From the NCBI RefSeq assembly GCF_000817815.1, contig NZ_JPRD01000006.1:1-64000 (forward strand): a DNA stretch of 64,000 nucleotides. Reading direction: 5' to 3'. Below the pieces are notes generated by a model. It ran no database searches. It saw only the letters and a list, made by a program, of their open reading frames with translations, and was not told where the DNA came from. The DNA is from Vibrio owensii CAIM 1854 = LMG 25443. Its GTDB lineage: Bacteria; Pseudomonadota; Gammaproteobacteria; Enterobacterales; Vibrionaceae. Shown here one piece after another: positions 36,259 through 45,204 of the stretch; the first letter of the stretch is position 1; the number at the start of each line of letters is the position of its first letter. The position numbers were made by a program, and so were the translations under genes.

Positions 36259-36285
36259 AAAAAGGTGCGTTTTCGCACCTTTTCT
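36259..36285 (+). terminator. Terminator of crl
   Basis: AAAGGTGCG (36261-36269) pairs with CGCACCTTT (36274-36282), then TTTCTG. Confidence 0.85.
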
Positions 36286-36353
36286 GCTTGTTAAATCCCC
36301 ATTTGATTGCTAAAACGTTCACTCTTTATTTGTTTTTCATTTCAGAAGACATC

Positions 36354-37493
36354 ATGACAACGAATCAACAGAATGCAGTTATTTCACAACCACAAACCGT
36401 CGTTGTGAAACTGGGTACAAGTGTGCTGACAGGCGGCACTTTGGCGTTAGACCGTGCTCATATGGTAGAGCTGGCTCGTCAATGTGCTGAACTAAAGAAA
36501 CAAGGCCATTCAGTAGTAATGGTTTCGTCTGGTGCAATTGCAGCAGGCCGTGAGCATCTTGGATACCCCGCACTGCCCAACGCGATGGCGAGCAAACAGT
36601 TGCTTGCAGCCGTTGGCCAGAGCCGCTTGATTCAAACATGGGAGTCTTTGTTTGGCATTTATGGCATCAAAATTGGTCAGATGTTGTTAACTCGTGCTGA
36701 CTTGGATGATCGTGAGCGTTTCCTAAACGCACGTGACACCATTAATGCTCTGGTAGCAAACGACATTATTCCGATCGTGAACGAAAACGATGCAGTTGCG
36801 ACAAACGAAATCAAAGTTGGTGACAACGATAACTTGTCTGCTTTGGTAGGGATTTTGTGTGGTGCAGACAAATTACTGCTCCTGACTGACCAAAAGGGCT
36901 TGTTTACCGCAGACCCACGTAAAGATCCGAATGCTGAGCTGATCAAAGAAGTGAAAACCATCGATGATACTTTGCGTAAAATTGCGGGTGGTAGTGGCAC
37001 TACGCTAGGTACAGGCGGTATGGCAACCAAACTTCAAGCGGCAGATATTGCTCGTCGTGCAGGTATTGAGGTCATTATCGCTGCGGGTAGTGCGCCAAAT
37101 GTTATCTTCGATTCATTGAGTTCGGAGCCACAAGGCACGCGTTTCTTACCTTGTTCAGAAGCACTAGAAAACCGTAAACGTTGGATCTTAGCTGGTCCTG
37201 CGGCATCGGGCGACATCATTATCGATGATGGTGCAGTGAACGCCGTTGTGGGTAAGGGCAGCAGCCTACTTGCAAAAGGCGTTGTAAAAGTCAGTGGTGA
37301 TTTTGCTCGTGGTGAAGTTGCACGTGTGACAAACGCACAGGGTAAATTGGTTGCTCGTGGTATTAGCGCCTACTCAAGTGAAGACCTAGCCAAAATTGCT
37401 GGTAAGCACAGTAAAGACATCATCTCTATTTTGGGTCATGACTACGGCTCAGAAGTGATTCATCGCGATGATCTTGTCGTCATTCAAGAATAG
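36354..37493 (+). CDS. proB: Glutamate 5-kinase
   Basis: ProB phosphorylates glutamate in the first step of proline synthesis and is feedback-inhibited by proline. The 379-residue product has an amino acid kinase domain ([55 protein letters not shown]) and a C-terminal PUA domain (from about 290; [30 protein letters not shown]). I choose ATG 36354 (MTTNQQN). The 22 extra residues of the longer frame overlap the crl terminator region and do not resemble the family. It is followed after 15 bases by proA, so the two form the proBA operon. Confidence 0.97.
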   Translation: MTTNQQNAVISQPQTVVVKLGTSVLTGGTLALDRAHMVELARQCAELKKQGHSVVMVSSGAIAAGREHLGYPALPNAMASKQLLAAVGQSRLIQTWESLFGIYGIKIGQMLLTRADLDDRERFLNARDTINALVANDIIPIVNENDAVATNEIKVGDNDNLSALVGILCGADKLLLLTDQKGLFTADPRKDPNAELIKEVKTIDDTLRKIAGGSGTTLGTGGMATKLQAADIARRAGIEVIIAAGSAPNVIFDSLSSEPQGTRFLPCSEALENRKRWILAGPAASGDIIIDDGAVNAVVGKGSSLLAKGVVKVSGDFARGEVARVTNAQGKLVARGISAYSSEDLAKIAGKHSKDIISILGHDYGSEVIHRDDLVVIQE

Positions 37494-37508
37494 ATTGAGG
37501 GAAGCAAA

Positions 37509-38759
37509 GTGGATTTAACGAATATGGGTAAAGCTGCCAAAGATGCAGCTTTCGAATTGGCGACAGCGTCAACCGCACAAAAGAACCAAGCACTAGCGAT
37601 CATCGCTGATGAGCTAGAAGCAAATGCAGCAACGATTTTGGCTGCAAATGCAAAAGATATCGAACTCGGCCGTGAAGCGGGTCTAACCGATGCGCTACTA
37701 GATCGTCTTCTACTTAACGAAGAGCGTTTGACAGGCATTGCTAATGACGTTCGTAACGTGATCAGCCTAAACGATCCTGTGGGCAGCGAGATCGACAGCA
37801 AAGTGCTAGAAAACGGCATGTCACTGTCTCGTCGTCGCGTACCACTGGGTGTGGTCGGTGTGATTTACGAAGCGCGTCCGAACGTAACCATCGATATCGC
37901 AGCACTGTGCCTAAAAACAGGCAACGCAAGCATCCTACGTGGTGGTAAAGAGACGTTCTTCTCCAACATGGAGCTGGTGAAAGTTATCCAATCAGCATTG
38001 GCTAAAGCGAACTTACCAGCAGCCTCTGTGCAGTACATTGAAAAGCCAGACCGTGAGTTGGTTTCTCAACTGCTTAAGCTTGATGATTACGTTGATATGA
38101 TCATTCCACGCGGTGGTGCTGGTCTACACAAAATGTGTAAAGAGAACAGCACAATTCCAGTGATCATTGGTGGTTTTGGTATCAGCCATATCTTCGTTGA
38201 TGAATCTGCGGATTTAGAAAAATCTCTGAACGTAGTTGAAAACTCGAAAGTTCAACGCCCATCTGCATGTAACTCGCTAGACACTCTGCTTGTACATGAA
38301 GATGTTGCGGCGCAATTCCTACCAATGATCGTAGAGCGTATGAACGATAAAGTGACTTTCGTGGCTGAGCCAAAGGCAAAAGCACTGATGGCTCAAGCAA
38401 CACAAATTCGTGATGCAGCGGAAGGTGACTTTGATACGGAATGGCTAAGCTACACGCTAGGTGTAAAAGTGGTTGCAGACGTGAAAGAAGCGATTGACCA
38501 CATGCGTATTCATAACGCGAGCCACTCTGATGCGATCATGACCAACAGCTTGGTGAACTCAGAATTGTTTATCAATTCTGTCGGTTCTGCAGCGGTTTAC
38601 GTAAACGCAGCAACACGCTTCACTGACGGTGCACAGTTTGGCTTAGGTGCTGAAGTAGCGGTATCTACTCAGAAGCTGCACGCACGTGGTCCAATGGGTT
38701 TAGAAGAACTAACCAGCTACAAATGGGTTGGTAAAGCAAACTACCTAGCACGCAGTTAA
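37509..38759 (+). CDS. proA: Glutamate-5-semialdehyde dehydrogenase (gamma-glutamyl phosphate reductase)
   Basis: ProA reduces gamma-glutamyl phosphate to glutamate semialdehyde with NADPH, the second step of proline synthesis. The 416-residue protein belongs to the aldehyde dehydrogenase superfamily: [38 protein letters not shown] (cofactor region) and the catalytic Cys in [16 protein letters not shown]. The start is GTG with GAGGGAAG upstream. The spacing after proB suggests coupled expression; a terminator ends the operon. Confidence 0.97.
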   Translation: MDLTNMGKAAKDAAFELATASTAQKNQALAIIADELEANAATILAANAKDIELGREAGLTDALLDRLLLNEERLTGIANDVRNVISLNDPVGSEIDSKVLENGMSLSRRRVPLGVVGVIYEARPNVTIDIAALCLKTGNASILRGGKETFFSNMELVKVIQSALAKANLPAASVQYIEKPDRELVSQLLKLDDYVDMIIPRGGAGLHKMCKENSTIPVIIGGFGISHIFVDESADLEKSLNVVENSKVQRPSACNSLDTLLVHEDVAAQFLPMIVERMNDKVTFVAEPKAKALMAQATQIRDAAEGDFDTEWLSYTLGVKVVADVKEAIDHMRIHNASHSDAIMTNSLVNSELFINSVGSAAVYVNAATRFTDGAQFGLGAEVAVSTQKLHARGPMGLEELTSYKWVGKANYLARS

Positions 38760-38783
38760 CAGAAACTGTCTGATATTGATTGA

Positions 38784-38811
38784 AAAGGGGCTGAGATGCC
38801 CCTTTTTGTTT
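38784..38811 (+). terminator. Terminator of proBA
   Basis: AAAGGGGC (38784-38791) pairs with GCCCCTTT (38798-38805), followed by T's. Confidence 0.88.
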
Positions 38812-38885
38812 TCTCTAACATAGCAATTCCGCTACACTAGTCTTGCTTTTGGGACTACCCCAATCGCATGCTATTTGGAGGTGAT

Positions 38886-39335
38886 ATGCATTGTCCTTTT
38901 TGTTCTGAGAACGATACAAAAGTAATTGATTCTCGCTTAGTTGCGGACGGCCATCAGGTTCGTCGCCGTCGCCAATGTTTGGCGTGTAGCGAACGTTTTA
39001 CCACGTTTGAAACGGCCGAATTGGTGATGCCGAAAGTGATTAAGTCTAACGGCAACCGTGAACCGTTTGACGAAGATAAAATGGTTGGTGGTATTCAACG
39101 CGCACTAGAAAAGCGCCCGGTTAGTGCCGATTCAATCGAGCTCGCAATCAGCATGATTAAGTCTCAGTTGCGTGCAACGGGTGAACGTGAAGTACCAAGT
39201 GAGATGATTGGCAATCTAGTGATGGATCAATTGAAAGAGCTGGATAAGGTCGCTTACATCCGTTTTGCATCGGTTTACCGCAGCTTTGAAGATATCCGTG
39301 AATTCGGCGAAGAAATTGCTCGCCTAGAAGACTGA
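38886..39335 (+). CDS. nrdR: Transcriptional repressor NrdR
   Basis: NrdR is an ATP/dATP-sensing repressor of ribonucleotide reductase genes. The 149-residue protein has an N-terminal zinc ribbon ([17 protein letters not shown]...[17 protein letters not shown]) and an ATP-cone domain ([34 protein letters not shown]). I start at ATG 38886 because a near-perfect ribosome site, GGAGGTGAT, precedes it. It is the first gene of the riboflavin cluster, with ribD starting 8 bases after its stop; this nrdR-rib-nusB order is common in gammaproteobacteria. Confidence 0.97.
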   Translation: MHCPFCSENDTKVIDSRLVADGHQVRRRRQCLACSERFTTFETAELVMPKVIKSNGNREPFDEDKMVGGIQRALEKRPVSADSIELAISMIKSQLRATGEREVPSEMIGNLVMDQLKELDKVAYIRFASVYRSFEDIREFGEEIARLED

Positions 39336-39342
39336 TTGAATC

Positions 39343-40467
39343 ATGGCTCAACAATCTCTCTCTTCAGAATTTACCCCTCAAGATTTCGAAATGATGTCGC
39401 GTGCGCTCAAATTGGCGAAACGCGGCATTTACACCACAGCACCTAACCCTAACGTAGGCTGCGTTATTGTCCGTGACGGTGAGATAGTTGGCGAAGGTCA
39501 TCATCACCGAGCGGGTGAACCTCATGCTGAAGTTTATGCAATGCGTATGGCGGGTGATAAAGCCGAAGGTGCAACGGCTTATGTGACGTTGGAGCCTTGC
39601 TCTCATTATGGTCGCACACCGCCTTGCGCTGAAGGGTTAATCAAAGCCAAAGTGGCTCGTGTTGTCTGTGCGATGGAAGACCCAAACCCAAAAGTAGCAG
39701 GACGTGGTTTTCAAATGCTGCGTGATGCTGGCGTAGAAGTTCAGGTTGGCTTGTTAGAAAACGAAGCTATTGAGCTGAACAAGGGCTTCATCAAATTTAT
39801 GCAAACGGGCATGCCATACGTTCAACTTAAAATGGCGGCCAGTTTAGACGGGCAAAGTGCGCTCAGCAATGGCCAGAGCCAATGGATCACCTCCCCAAAG
39901 GCTCGCCAAGATGTGCAGCGTTACCGAGCATTGAGTGGCGGTGTTCTCTCAACCAGTAAAACAGTGATTGATGACAATGCATCACTGAACGTACGTTGGG
40001 ACGACTTGCCTAACAGTGTAAAAGCGCACTACCAACAAGATGAAGTTCGTCAGCCTCCTCGTGTTATTTTGGATCGTCAGTCTCAACTTAGCGATGATCT
40101 AAAGCTATTCAATACTGACGGTGAGCGTATTATTGTTAGCCATGGTGGCGATATTGCGCCTGAGCTAGATAAAAACGGCCAAGTCGACTTGGCGGCAACA
40201 CTTAAAGCGGTCGCAAGCGGAACTCATATTAATCATTTGTGGGTTGAAGCTGGAGCGACACTCGCGAGCTCATTAATCAAAGCTAACCTTGTAGATGAAC
40301 TGATCGTTTATCTTGCGCCTAAGTTGATGGGCAGCGATGGGCGAGGTTTGATTGGCGCACTTGGCCTGACTGAGATGGCGCAAGTTATCGATTTAACTAT
40401 TACCGACGTTCGAATGGTGGGTGAGGATATTCGCATCACCGCAACCGTCAAACGCAACCAAAGCTAG
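39343..40467 (+). CDS. ribD: Riboflavin biosynthesis protein RibD (deaminase/reductase)
   Basis: RibD carries out two consecutive steps of riboflavin synthesis: deamination of the pyrimidine intermediate, then NADPH-dependent reduction of its ribosyl side chain. The deaminase domain (about residues 15-150) has the zinc motifs HAEVYAM and PCSHYGRTPPC. The reductase domain (about 155-374) starts MPYVQLKMAASLDGQSALSNGQSQWITS. Total length of 374 residues is normal. It lies between nrdR (8 bases upstream) and ribE (12 bases downstream) in one transcription unit. Confidence 0.97.
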   Translation: MAQQSLSSEFTPQDFEMMSRALKLAKRGIYTTAPNPNVGCVIVRDGEIVGEGHHHRAGEPHAEVYAMRMAGDKAEGATAYVTLEPCSHYGRTPPCAEGLIKAKVARVVCAMEDPNPKVAGRGFQMLRDAGVEVQVGLLENEAIELNKGFIKFMQTGMPYVQLKMAASLDGQSALSNGQSQWITSPKARQDVQRYRALSGGVLSTSKTVIDDNASLNVRWDDLPNSVKAHYQQDEVRQPPRVILDRQSQLSDDLKLFNTDGERIIVSHGGDIAPELDKNGQVDLAATLKAVASGTHINHLWVEAGATLASSLIKANLVDELIVYLAPKLMGSDGRGLIGALGLTEMAQVIDLTITDVRMVGEDIRITATVKRNQS

Positions 40468-40478
40468 AAAGAAGCATT

Positions 40479-41132
40479 ATGTTTACAGGAATTGTAGAAG
40501 CAGTTGGCAAACTAACTGCGATTACGCCAAAAGGCGAAGACATCACCGTAACGGTAGAAGTTGGCAAGTTGGATATGGCTGACGTGAAGTTAGGCGACAG
40601 TATCGCAACGAATGGTGTCTGCTTGACGGTGGTAGACTTCGGTAGCAACTATTACAGTGCAGACTTATCACTGGAAACGCTGAACAAAACAGGTTTTGCT
40701 GCATACCAAGTTGGCGATAAAGTGAACCTAGAAAAAGCCATGTTGCCGACGACACGTTTTGGTGGTCACATTGTTTCTGGCCATGTTGATGGCGTGGGTG
40801 TGATTGTTGAACGTAACCAAGTGGGTCGTGCGATTGAGTTCTGGGTAGAGATGCCTGCCGAAATCACTAAGTATGTCGCAGAGAAAGGCTCTATCACGGT
40901 AGACGGCATTAGTCTGACGGTGAATGACCTACGTAAGAATGGTTTTAAACTGACGATTGTTCCTCACACCAGTGAAGAAACGACCATCGATCAGTTCCAA
41001 GTTGGCCGTAAAGTGAACCTAGAAGTGGACGTATTAGCTCGCTACATGGAACGCTTGTTACAAGGCCAAAAGGAAGAGACGCAAGAATCTCGCATCACGA
41101 TGGAATTCTTGCAGCAAAATGGTTTTGCTTAA
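40479..41132 (+). CDS. ribE: Riboflavin synthase, alpha subunit
   Basis: This enzyme dismutates two lumazine molecules to riboflavin and a pyrimidine that is recycled. The 217-residue protein has two lumazine-binding repeats: MFTGIVEAVGKL... (residues 1 to about 95) and HIVSGHVDGVGVIVERNQ... (about 98-200). Each half contains the conserved GVCLTV/GISLTV element (SIATNGVCLTVVDF and SITVDGISLTVNDL). It normally works as a trimer around or beside the RibH shell. It follows ribD by 11 bases; about 160 bases separate it from ribBX. Confidence 0.97.
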   Translation: MFTGIVEAVGKLTAITPKGEDITVTVEVGKLDMADVKLGDSIATNGVCLTVVDFGSNYYSADLSLETLNKTGFAAYQVGDKVNLEKAMLPTTRFGGHIVSGHVDGVGVIVERNQVGRAIEFWVEMPAEITKYVAEKGSITVDGISLTVNDLRKNGFKLTIVPHTSEETTIDQFQVGRKVNLEVDVLARYMERLLQGQKEETQESRITMEFLQQNGFA

Positions 41133-41290
41133 GCGAAGCAGACCATAATCACAGAACGTTATCAGGTTAATTGACTTAATAAAGGTTAGGTTCAAACTCG
41201 TTGCTAACTAAAGCCAGCATCCATGCCTAACCAAGACGTTAAACACATTGCTGCTGCAATAATAAATTTTTGAATAACGGGAAACAGAAT
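41133..41290 (+). other. Spacer between ribE and ribBX with a hairpin
   Basis: No FMN riboswitch is visible. GGTTAGG (near 41186) can pair with CCTAACC (near 41226), possibly modulating ribBX expression. Confidence 0.4.
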
Positions 41291-42400
41291 ATGCCTATCA
41301 GCACGCCACAAGAAATTATTGATGATATTCGCGCGGGCAAAATGGTCATCCTAATGGATGATGAAGATCGTGAGAACGAAGGTGATTTGATCATGGCTGC
41401 CGAGCACATTACGCCGGAAGCTATCAACTTTATGGCTACGCATGGTCGTGGCTTGATCTGTCTTACTATGACTAAAGCTCGTTGTGAAAGCCTAGGTCTT
41501 CCGCCGATGGTGCAAGACAACAACGCGCAATACACCACGAACTTTACCGTTTCTATTGAAGCGGCTGAAGGTGTAACAACGGGCATTTCTGCTGCTGACC
41601 GTGCTCGCACTGTTCAAGCTGCGGTTGCGCCAAACGCGAAAGCGGCTGACCTAGTGCAGCCGGGTCATATCTTCCCTCTTGCTGCTCAAGATGGTGGCGT
41701 TCTAACTCGTGCTGGTCATACAGAAGCGGGTTGTGATTTGGCTCGTCTTGCGGGATTTGAGCCTGCATCGGTTATCGTAGAAATTCTAAATGACGATGGC
41801 ACGATGGCACGTCGCCCAGACCTAGAAGTGTTTGCAGAAAAACACGATCTTAAGCTAGGCACCATCGCTGATCTTATTGAATACCGCAACAACACAGAAA
41901 CAACGATTGAACGCGTTGCTGAGTGTGCGCTACCAACGGAATTTGGCGAATTCACGCTTGTGACTTACAAAGACACGATCGACAACCAAGTACACTACGC
42001 AATGTGTAAAGGTGATCTAGCATCTGAAGCGCCGCTGGTTCGTGTTCACCTCCAAGACGTATTTACGGATGTGCTTCGCAGCGACCGTAATGCAGAGCGC
42101 AGCTGGACTCTTGAGAAGGCAATGAAACGCATCGGTGAAGAAGGTGGTGTATTGGTTGTCCTTGGTAACGAAGAGTCAACAGACCTGCTTATCCATCGTG
42201 TGAAAATGTTTGAAGCACAAGACAAAGGCGAAGCGCCAACGTTAGCGAAGAAGCAAGGTACATCTCGCCGTGTTGGTGTTGGTTCGCAAATCCTTGCTGA
42301 TCTAGGCATCCATGACATGCGTCTGCTTTCTTCTACTAACAAGAAATACCACGCACTTGGCGGATTTGGTCTCAACGTCGTTGAGTACATCTGCGAATAA
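41291..42400 (+). CDS. ribB: 3,4-dihydroxy-2-butanone 4-phosphate synthase with degenerate RibA-like domain (RibBX)
   Basis: The N-terminal 205 residues form a complete RibB domain that turns ribulose 5-phosphate into the four-carbon precursor of lumazine: [44 protein letters not shown]. The C-terminal domain resembles GTP cyclohydrolase II but has lost the zinc-binding cysteines: where RibA reads ECLTGD...RCDCG, this protein reads [20 protein letters not shown]. It therefore should not make the pyrimidine precursor, and is a RibBX-type hybrid; a separate ribA is expected elsewhere. ATG 41291 is chosen over the upstream TTG. 369 residues. Confidence 0.94.
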   Translation: MPISTPQEIIDDIRAGKMVILMDDEDRENEGDLIMAAEHITPEAINFMATHGRGLICLTMTKARCESLGLPPMVQDNNAQYTTNFTVSIEAAEGVTTGISAADRARTVQAAVAPNAKAADLVQPGHIFPLAAQDGGVLTRAGHTEAGCDLARLAGFEPASVIVEILNDDGTMARRPDLEVFAEKHDLKLGTIADLIEYRNNTETTIERVAECALPTEFGEFTLVTYKDTIDNQVHYAMCKGDLASEAPLVRVHLQDVFTDVLRSDRNAERSWTLEKAMKRIGEEGGVLVVLGNEESTDLLIHRVKMFEAQDKGEAPTLAKKQGTSRRVGVGSQILADLGIHDMRLLSSTNKKYHALGGFGLNVVEYICE

Positions 42401-42414
42401 TTACCAAGCGATCC

Positions 42415-42457
42415 GTTCCTAGTCGTCAACTCACTTAGCACAGCGGTGACTAGGAAC
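42415..42457 (+). other. Hairpin between ribBX and ribH
   Basis: GTTCCTAGTC (42415-42424) pairs perfectly with GACTAGGAAC (42448-42457). No T run follows, so it is more likely an mRNA-processing or stability structure than a terminator. Confidence 0.5.
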
Positions 42458-42569
42458 TCGTGATTCGTCTCCAATTTCCATTAGATATTGCTCACAAATT
42501 TGTGATAGAATCCGGCGATTCTCACTTGATGAACAATTTTCACTTATAAATAGAGTTAAAGGAAAGCTT

Positions 42570-43040
42570 ATGAAAGTGATCGAGGGTGGCTTCCCAGCGC
42601 CAAATGCAAAAATTGCTATCGTTATTTCTCGCTTCAACAGTTTTATTAACGAAAGCCTACTTTCTGGTGCGATCGATACACTAAAGCGTCACGGACAAGT
42701 AAGCGAAGACAACATCACTGTTGTTCGTTGTCCAGGTGCCGTAGAACTACCTCTAGTAGCTCAACGTGTTGCTAAAACTGGTAAGTACGATGCTATCGTA
42801 TCTCTAGGTACAGTAATCCGTGGCGGTACTCCACACTTTGATTATGTTTGTAGTGAATGTAACAAGGGTCTTGCACAAGTTTCTCTGGAATACAGCCTTC
42901 CAGTAGCATTTGGCGTATTGACTGTTGATACTATCGATCAAGCGATTGAACGCGCAGGAACCAAGGCTGGTAATAAAGGTGCAGAGGCTGCACTAAGCGC
43001 ACTTGAAATGATTAATGTACTATCTGAAATTGATTCCTAA
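42570..43040 (+). CDS. ribH: 6,7-dimethyl-8-ribityllumazine synthase
   Basis: RibH condenses the four-carbon unit made by RibB with the ribitylaminopyrimidine from RibD; it forms a 60-subunit icosahedral shell. The 156-residue product shows the family landmarks [53 protein letters not shown] (catalytic His in the FDYV segment) and [28 protein letters not shown]. The start has AAAGGAAAGC upstream. Its stop overlaps the nusB ATG (TAATG). Confidence 0.97.
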   Translation: MKVIEGGFPAPNAKIAIVISRFNSFINESLLSGAIDTLKRHGQVSEDNITVVRCPGAVELPLVAQRVAKTGKYDAIVSLGTVIRGGTPHFDYVCSECNKGLAQVSLEYSLPVAFGVLTVDTIDQAIERAGTKAGNKGAEAALSALEMINVLSEIDS

Positions 43041-43507
43041 TGGGGGCCAGTGTGAAACCAGCCGCACGTCGTAACGCACGTCAATTCGCGCTACAAGCGA
43101 TCTATTCATGGCAAATTACTAAAGACAATGTTGCCACGATCGAAGAACAGTTTTTGTCTGGCGACAAATACGATGAAGAAGAACTTCACGCATCTGAGCC
43201 TGCACTAGCTGCTCCAGAAACAGACGTAGCTTACTTCCGTGAACTACTAAGCGGTGTTGTACTTAGCCACTCTGAGCTAGATAGCAAAATCCGTCCATAC
43301 GTGTCTCGTCCAATGCAGGATCTAGACATGATGGAGCTTGCTCTTCTTCGCCTTGCTATGTACGAGATGACTCGTCGCGAAGATGTTCCTTACAAAGTGG
43401 TAATCAACGAAGCGATTGAACTTGCTAAAGTATTCGCGGCAGAAGACAGCCACAAATTTGTGAATGGTGTGCTAGATAAAGCGGCGCCACACGTACGTAA
43501 GAAATAA
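43040..43507 (+). CDS. nusB: Transcription antitermination protein NusB
   Basis: NusB binds the boxA RNA with S10 (NusE) to prevent early termination in rRNA operons. The 155-residue protein has the conserved start [20 protein letters not shown] and the C-terminal block [50 protein letters not shown]. Its ATG overlaps the ribH stop codon, so the two are translationally coupled. A terminator follows. Confidence 0.97.
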   Translation: MGASVKPAARRNARQFALQAIYSWQITKDNVATIEEQFLSGDKYDEEELHASEPALAAPETDVAYFRELLSGVVLSHSELDSKIRPYVSRPMQDLDMMELALLRLAMYEMTRREDVPYKVVINEAIELAKVFAAEDSHKFVNGVLDKAAPHVRKK

Positions 43508-43521
43508 CGATTTCTTCATTA

Positions 43522-43549
43522 AAAAGGTCAGCACATGCTGACCTTTTTT
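43522..43549 (+). terminator. Terminator of nusB
   Basis: AAAAGGTCAGCA (43522-43533) pairs with TGCTGACCTTTT (43536-43547), then further T's. Confidence 0.9.
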
Positions 43550-43585
43550 GTATCAAAAACTTTTACATCAAAAAGTCAGTGAACA

Positions 43586-44551
43586 ATGTCTGGTGAATTC
43601 AGTTTAATCGATAAGTATTTTGTTGGGCGTCAAAGCCAGCGGAAAGACGTGCACCTCGCTGCGGGTGACGATTGTGCGTTAGTAAAGGCGCCTGCGAATG
43701 TGCAGATAGCTATTAGTACCGATACGCTGGTGGCGGGGACTCATTTTCTCGCGGAGGCGAATCCTGCTTGGGTCGCTCACAAAGCACTTGCCTCTAATAT
43801 CAGTGATTTAGCGGCAATGGGAGCAACGCCGGCTTGGGTCAGTTTTGCATTGACGATGCCAGAGCCTGACGAAGCATGGTTAGCGCCTTTCTGTGATGCG
43901 TTTTTTGACCTAGCTGATTACTTCGGGATTCAGTTAATCGGCGGTGACACGACAAAGGGGCCATTAAGTCTAACTTTGACGGTGCAAGGTTTTGTTCCAG
44001 AGGGTAAAGCATTGACTCGCTCAGGGGCAAAAGTCGGAGATTGGGTTTATGTGACGGGTAACCTTGGTGATGCGAAAGCGGGGCTCGATGTTGTGCTCGA
44101 TAACACATTACGCACTCGAGTTGCTGCGCCAGAGTTAGAGAAAGCACATTATCTCAGTACGCCTCGAGTTTTGGCAGGGCAAGCATTGGTTGGGCTCGCT
44201 TCGTCGGCGATTGATATCTCTGATGGTTTGATATCTGATATTAAGCACATTCTTAAGCGCTCTGAGGTTGGAGTCAGTTTGGATGTTTCCCAACTGCCAA
44301 TATCTTCAGAATTGGTTCAGTTTTTAGATGATAAGGTGAGCGCGCAGCAGTATGCTTTATCCAGTGGTGAAGAATACGAACTGTGCTTTACCGTGCCAGA
44401 GCAAAACCATGGCTCACTACAAAGTGCTTTGTCGCACACTGGGTGTAAAGTAACGTGCATTGGCCAGATACGACCAAAAGGTACGTTTGAGCTGCATGAT
44501 AACAATCAACCTCTTGATTGGGATCTCAGTGGCTTTGACCACTTCAAATGA
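43586..44551 (+). CDS. thiL: Thiamine-monophosphate kinase
   Basis: ThiL phosphorylates thiamine monophosphate to the active cofactor thiamine diphosphate. The 321-residue protein has the AIR-synthase-related fold: EFSLIDKYF at the N terminus, AAGDDCALVKAP (phosphate-binding Asp pair), ASNISDLAAMGATPAWVSFAL, LIGGDTTKGPLSLTLTVQG and SAIDISDGLISDIKHIL. It starts at ATG 43586, directly after the nusB terminator, and is followed by pgpA 58 bases downstream; this thiL-pgpA pairing next to nusB is conserved in Enterobacteria and Vibrio. Confidence 0.96.
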   Translation: MSGEFSLIDKYFVGRQSQRKDVHLAAGDDCALVKAPANVQIAISTDTLVAGTHFLAEANPAWVAHKALASNISDLAAMGATPAWVSFALTMPEPDEAWLAPFCDAFFDLADYFGIQLIGGDTTKGPLSLTLTVQGFVPEGKALTRSGAKVGDWVYVTGNLGDAKAGLDVVLDNTLRTRVAAPELEKAHYLSTPRVLAGQALVGLASSAIDISDGLISDIKHILKRSEVGVSLDVSQLPISSELVQFLDDKVSAQQYALSSGEEYELCFTVPEQNHGSLQSALSHTGCKVTCIGQIRPKGTFELHDNNQPLDWDLSGFDHFK

Positions 44552-44609
44552 TCTGAGCTAGGCTCTAGCCTAAGATTGAAACCAAACTCGCAGTATAGGT
44601 TTAAAGGAA

Positions 44610-45113
44610 ATGACCAACCCTCTCTCTCTGATTTCATTAAAGAACCCGTGGCACTTATTAGCGACAGGTTTTGGTAGCGGCTTATCGCCTGTTGTTCCCG
44701 GCACGATGGGGACGCTTGCGGCGGTTCCATTGTTCTTGTTGCTTGCTCAATTGCCTTTCCCTGCTTATGTGGTTGTTGTGCTTGTCTCTTGTTTGGTTGG
44801 CATTAAAATTTGTCAGGTGACATCCGATGATATGGGTGTGCACGACCATGGTTCGATCGTGTGGGATGAATTTGCAGGTTTTTGGATCACCATGAGTTTA
44901 GTACCTGCATTGAATATTCCGCTAACAGAGTGGAAATGGTTACTCACCGGTTTCATCTTGTTCCGCTTCTTTGACATGGTAAAACCGTGGCCAATCGGTT
45001 GGTTAGACAAACGTGTTCATGGCGGCTTAGGTATCATGATTGATGATATCGTGGCAGGCATTATGGCGGGCATCGCGCTGTTCTTAGTGGCGAAATACGC
45101 AGGTTGGATGTAA
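44610..45113 (+). CDS. pgpA: Phosphatidylglycerophosphatase A
   Basis: PgpA is an inner-membrane phosphatase that removes the phosphate from phosphatidylglycerophosphate to give phosphatidylglycerol. The 167-residue product has about four membrane segments, the N-terminal NPWHLLATGFGSGLSPVVPGTMGTLAAVP and the conserved catalytic block DDMGVHDHGSIVWDEFAGFWI, plus KPWPIGWLDKRVHGGLGIMIDDIVAGI. The AAGGA sequence is very close to the ATG, and an upstream UAGG may be the effective ribosome site. Confidence 0.95.
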   Translation: MTNPLSLISLKNPWHLLATGFGSGLSPVVPGTMGTLAAVPLFLLLAQLPFPAYVVVVLVSCLVGIKICQVTSDDMGVHDHGSIVWDEFAGFWITMSLVPALNIPLTEWKWLLTGFILFRFFDMVKPWPIGWLDKRVHGGLGIMIDDIVAGIMAGIALFLVAKYAGWM

Positions 45114-45149
45114 CACTTATCTTTAAAGATCTAAAAGTGACAGATAAAC

Positions 45150-45176
45150 AAAAGGGATGCCACGGCATCCCTTTTC
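45150..45176. terminator. Bidirectional terminator between pgpA and dxs
   Basis: AAAAGGGATGC (45150-45160) pairs with GCATCCCTTTT (45165-45175). It is symmetric and lies between convergent genes. Confidence 0.9.
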
Positions 45177-45204
45177 TGTGTTTACTTCGTTGTGTTAGGT
45201 TCGC

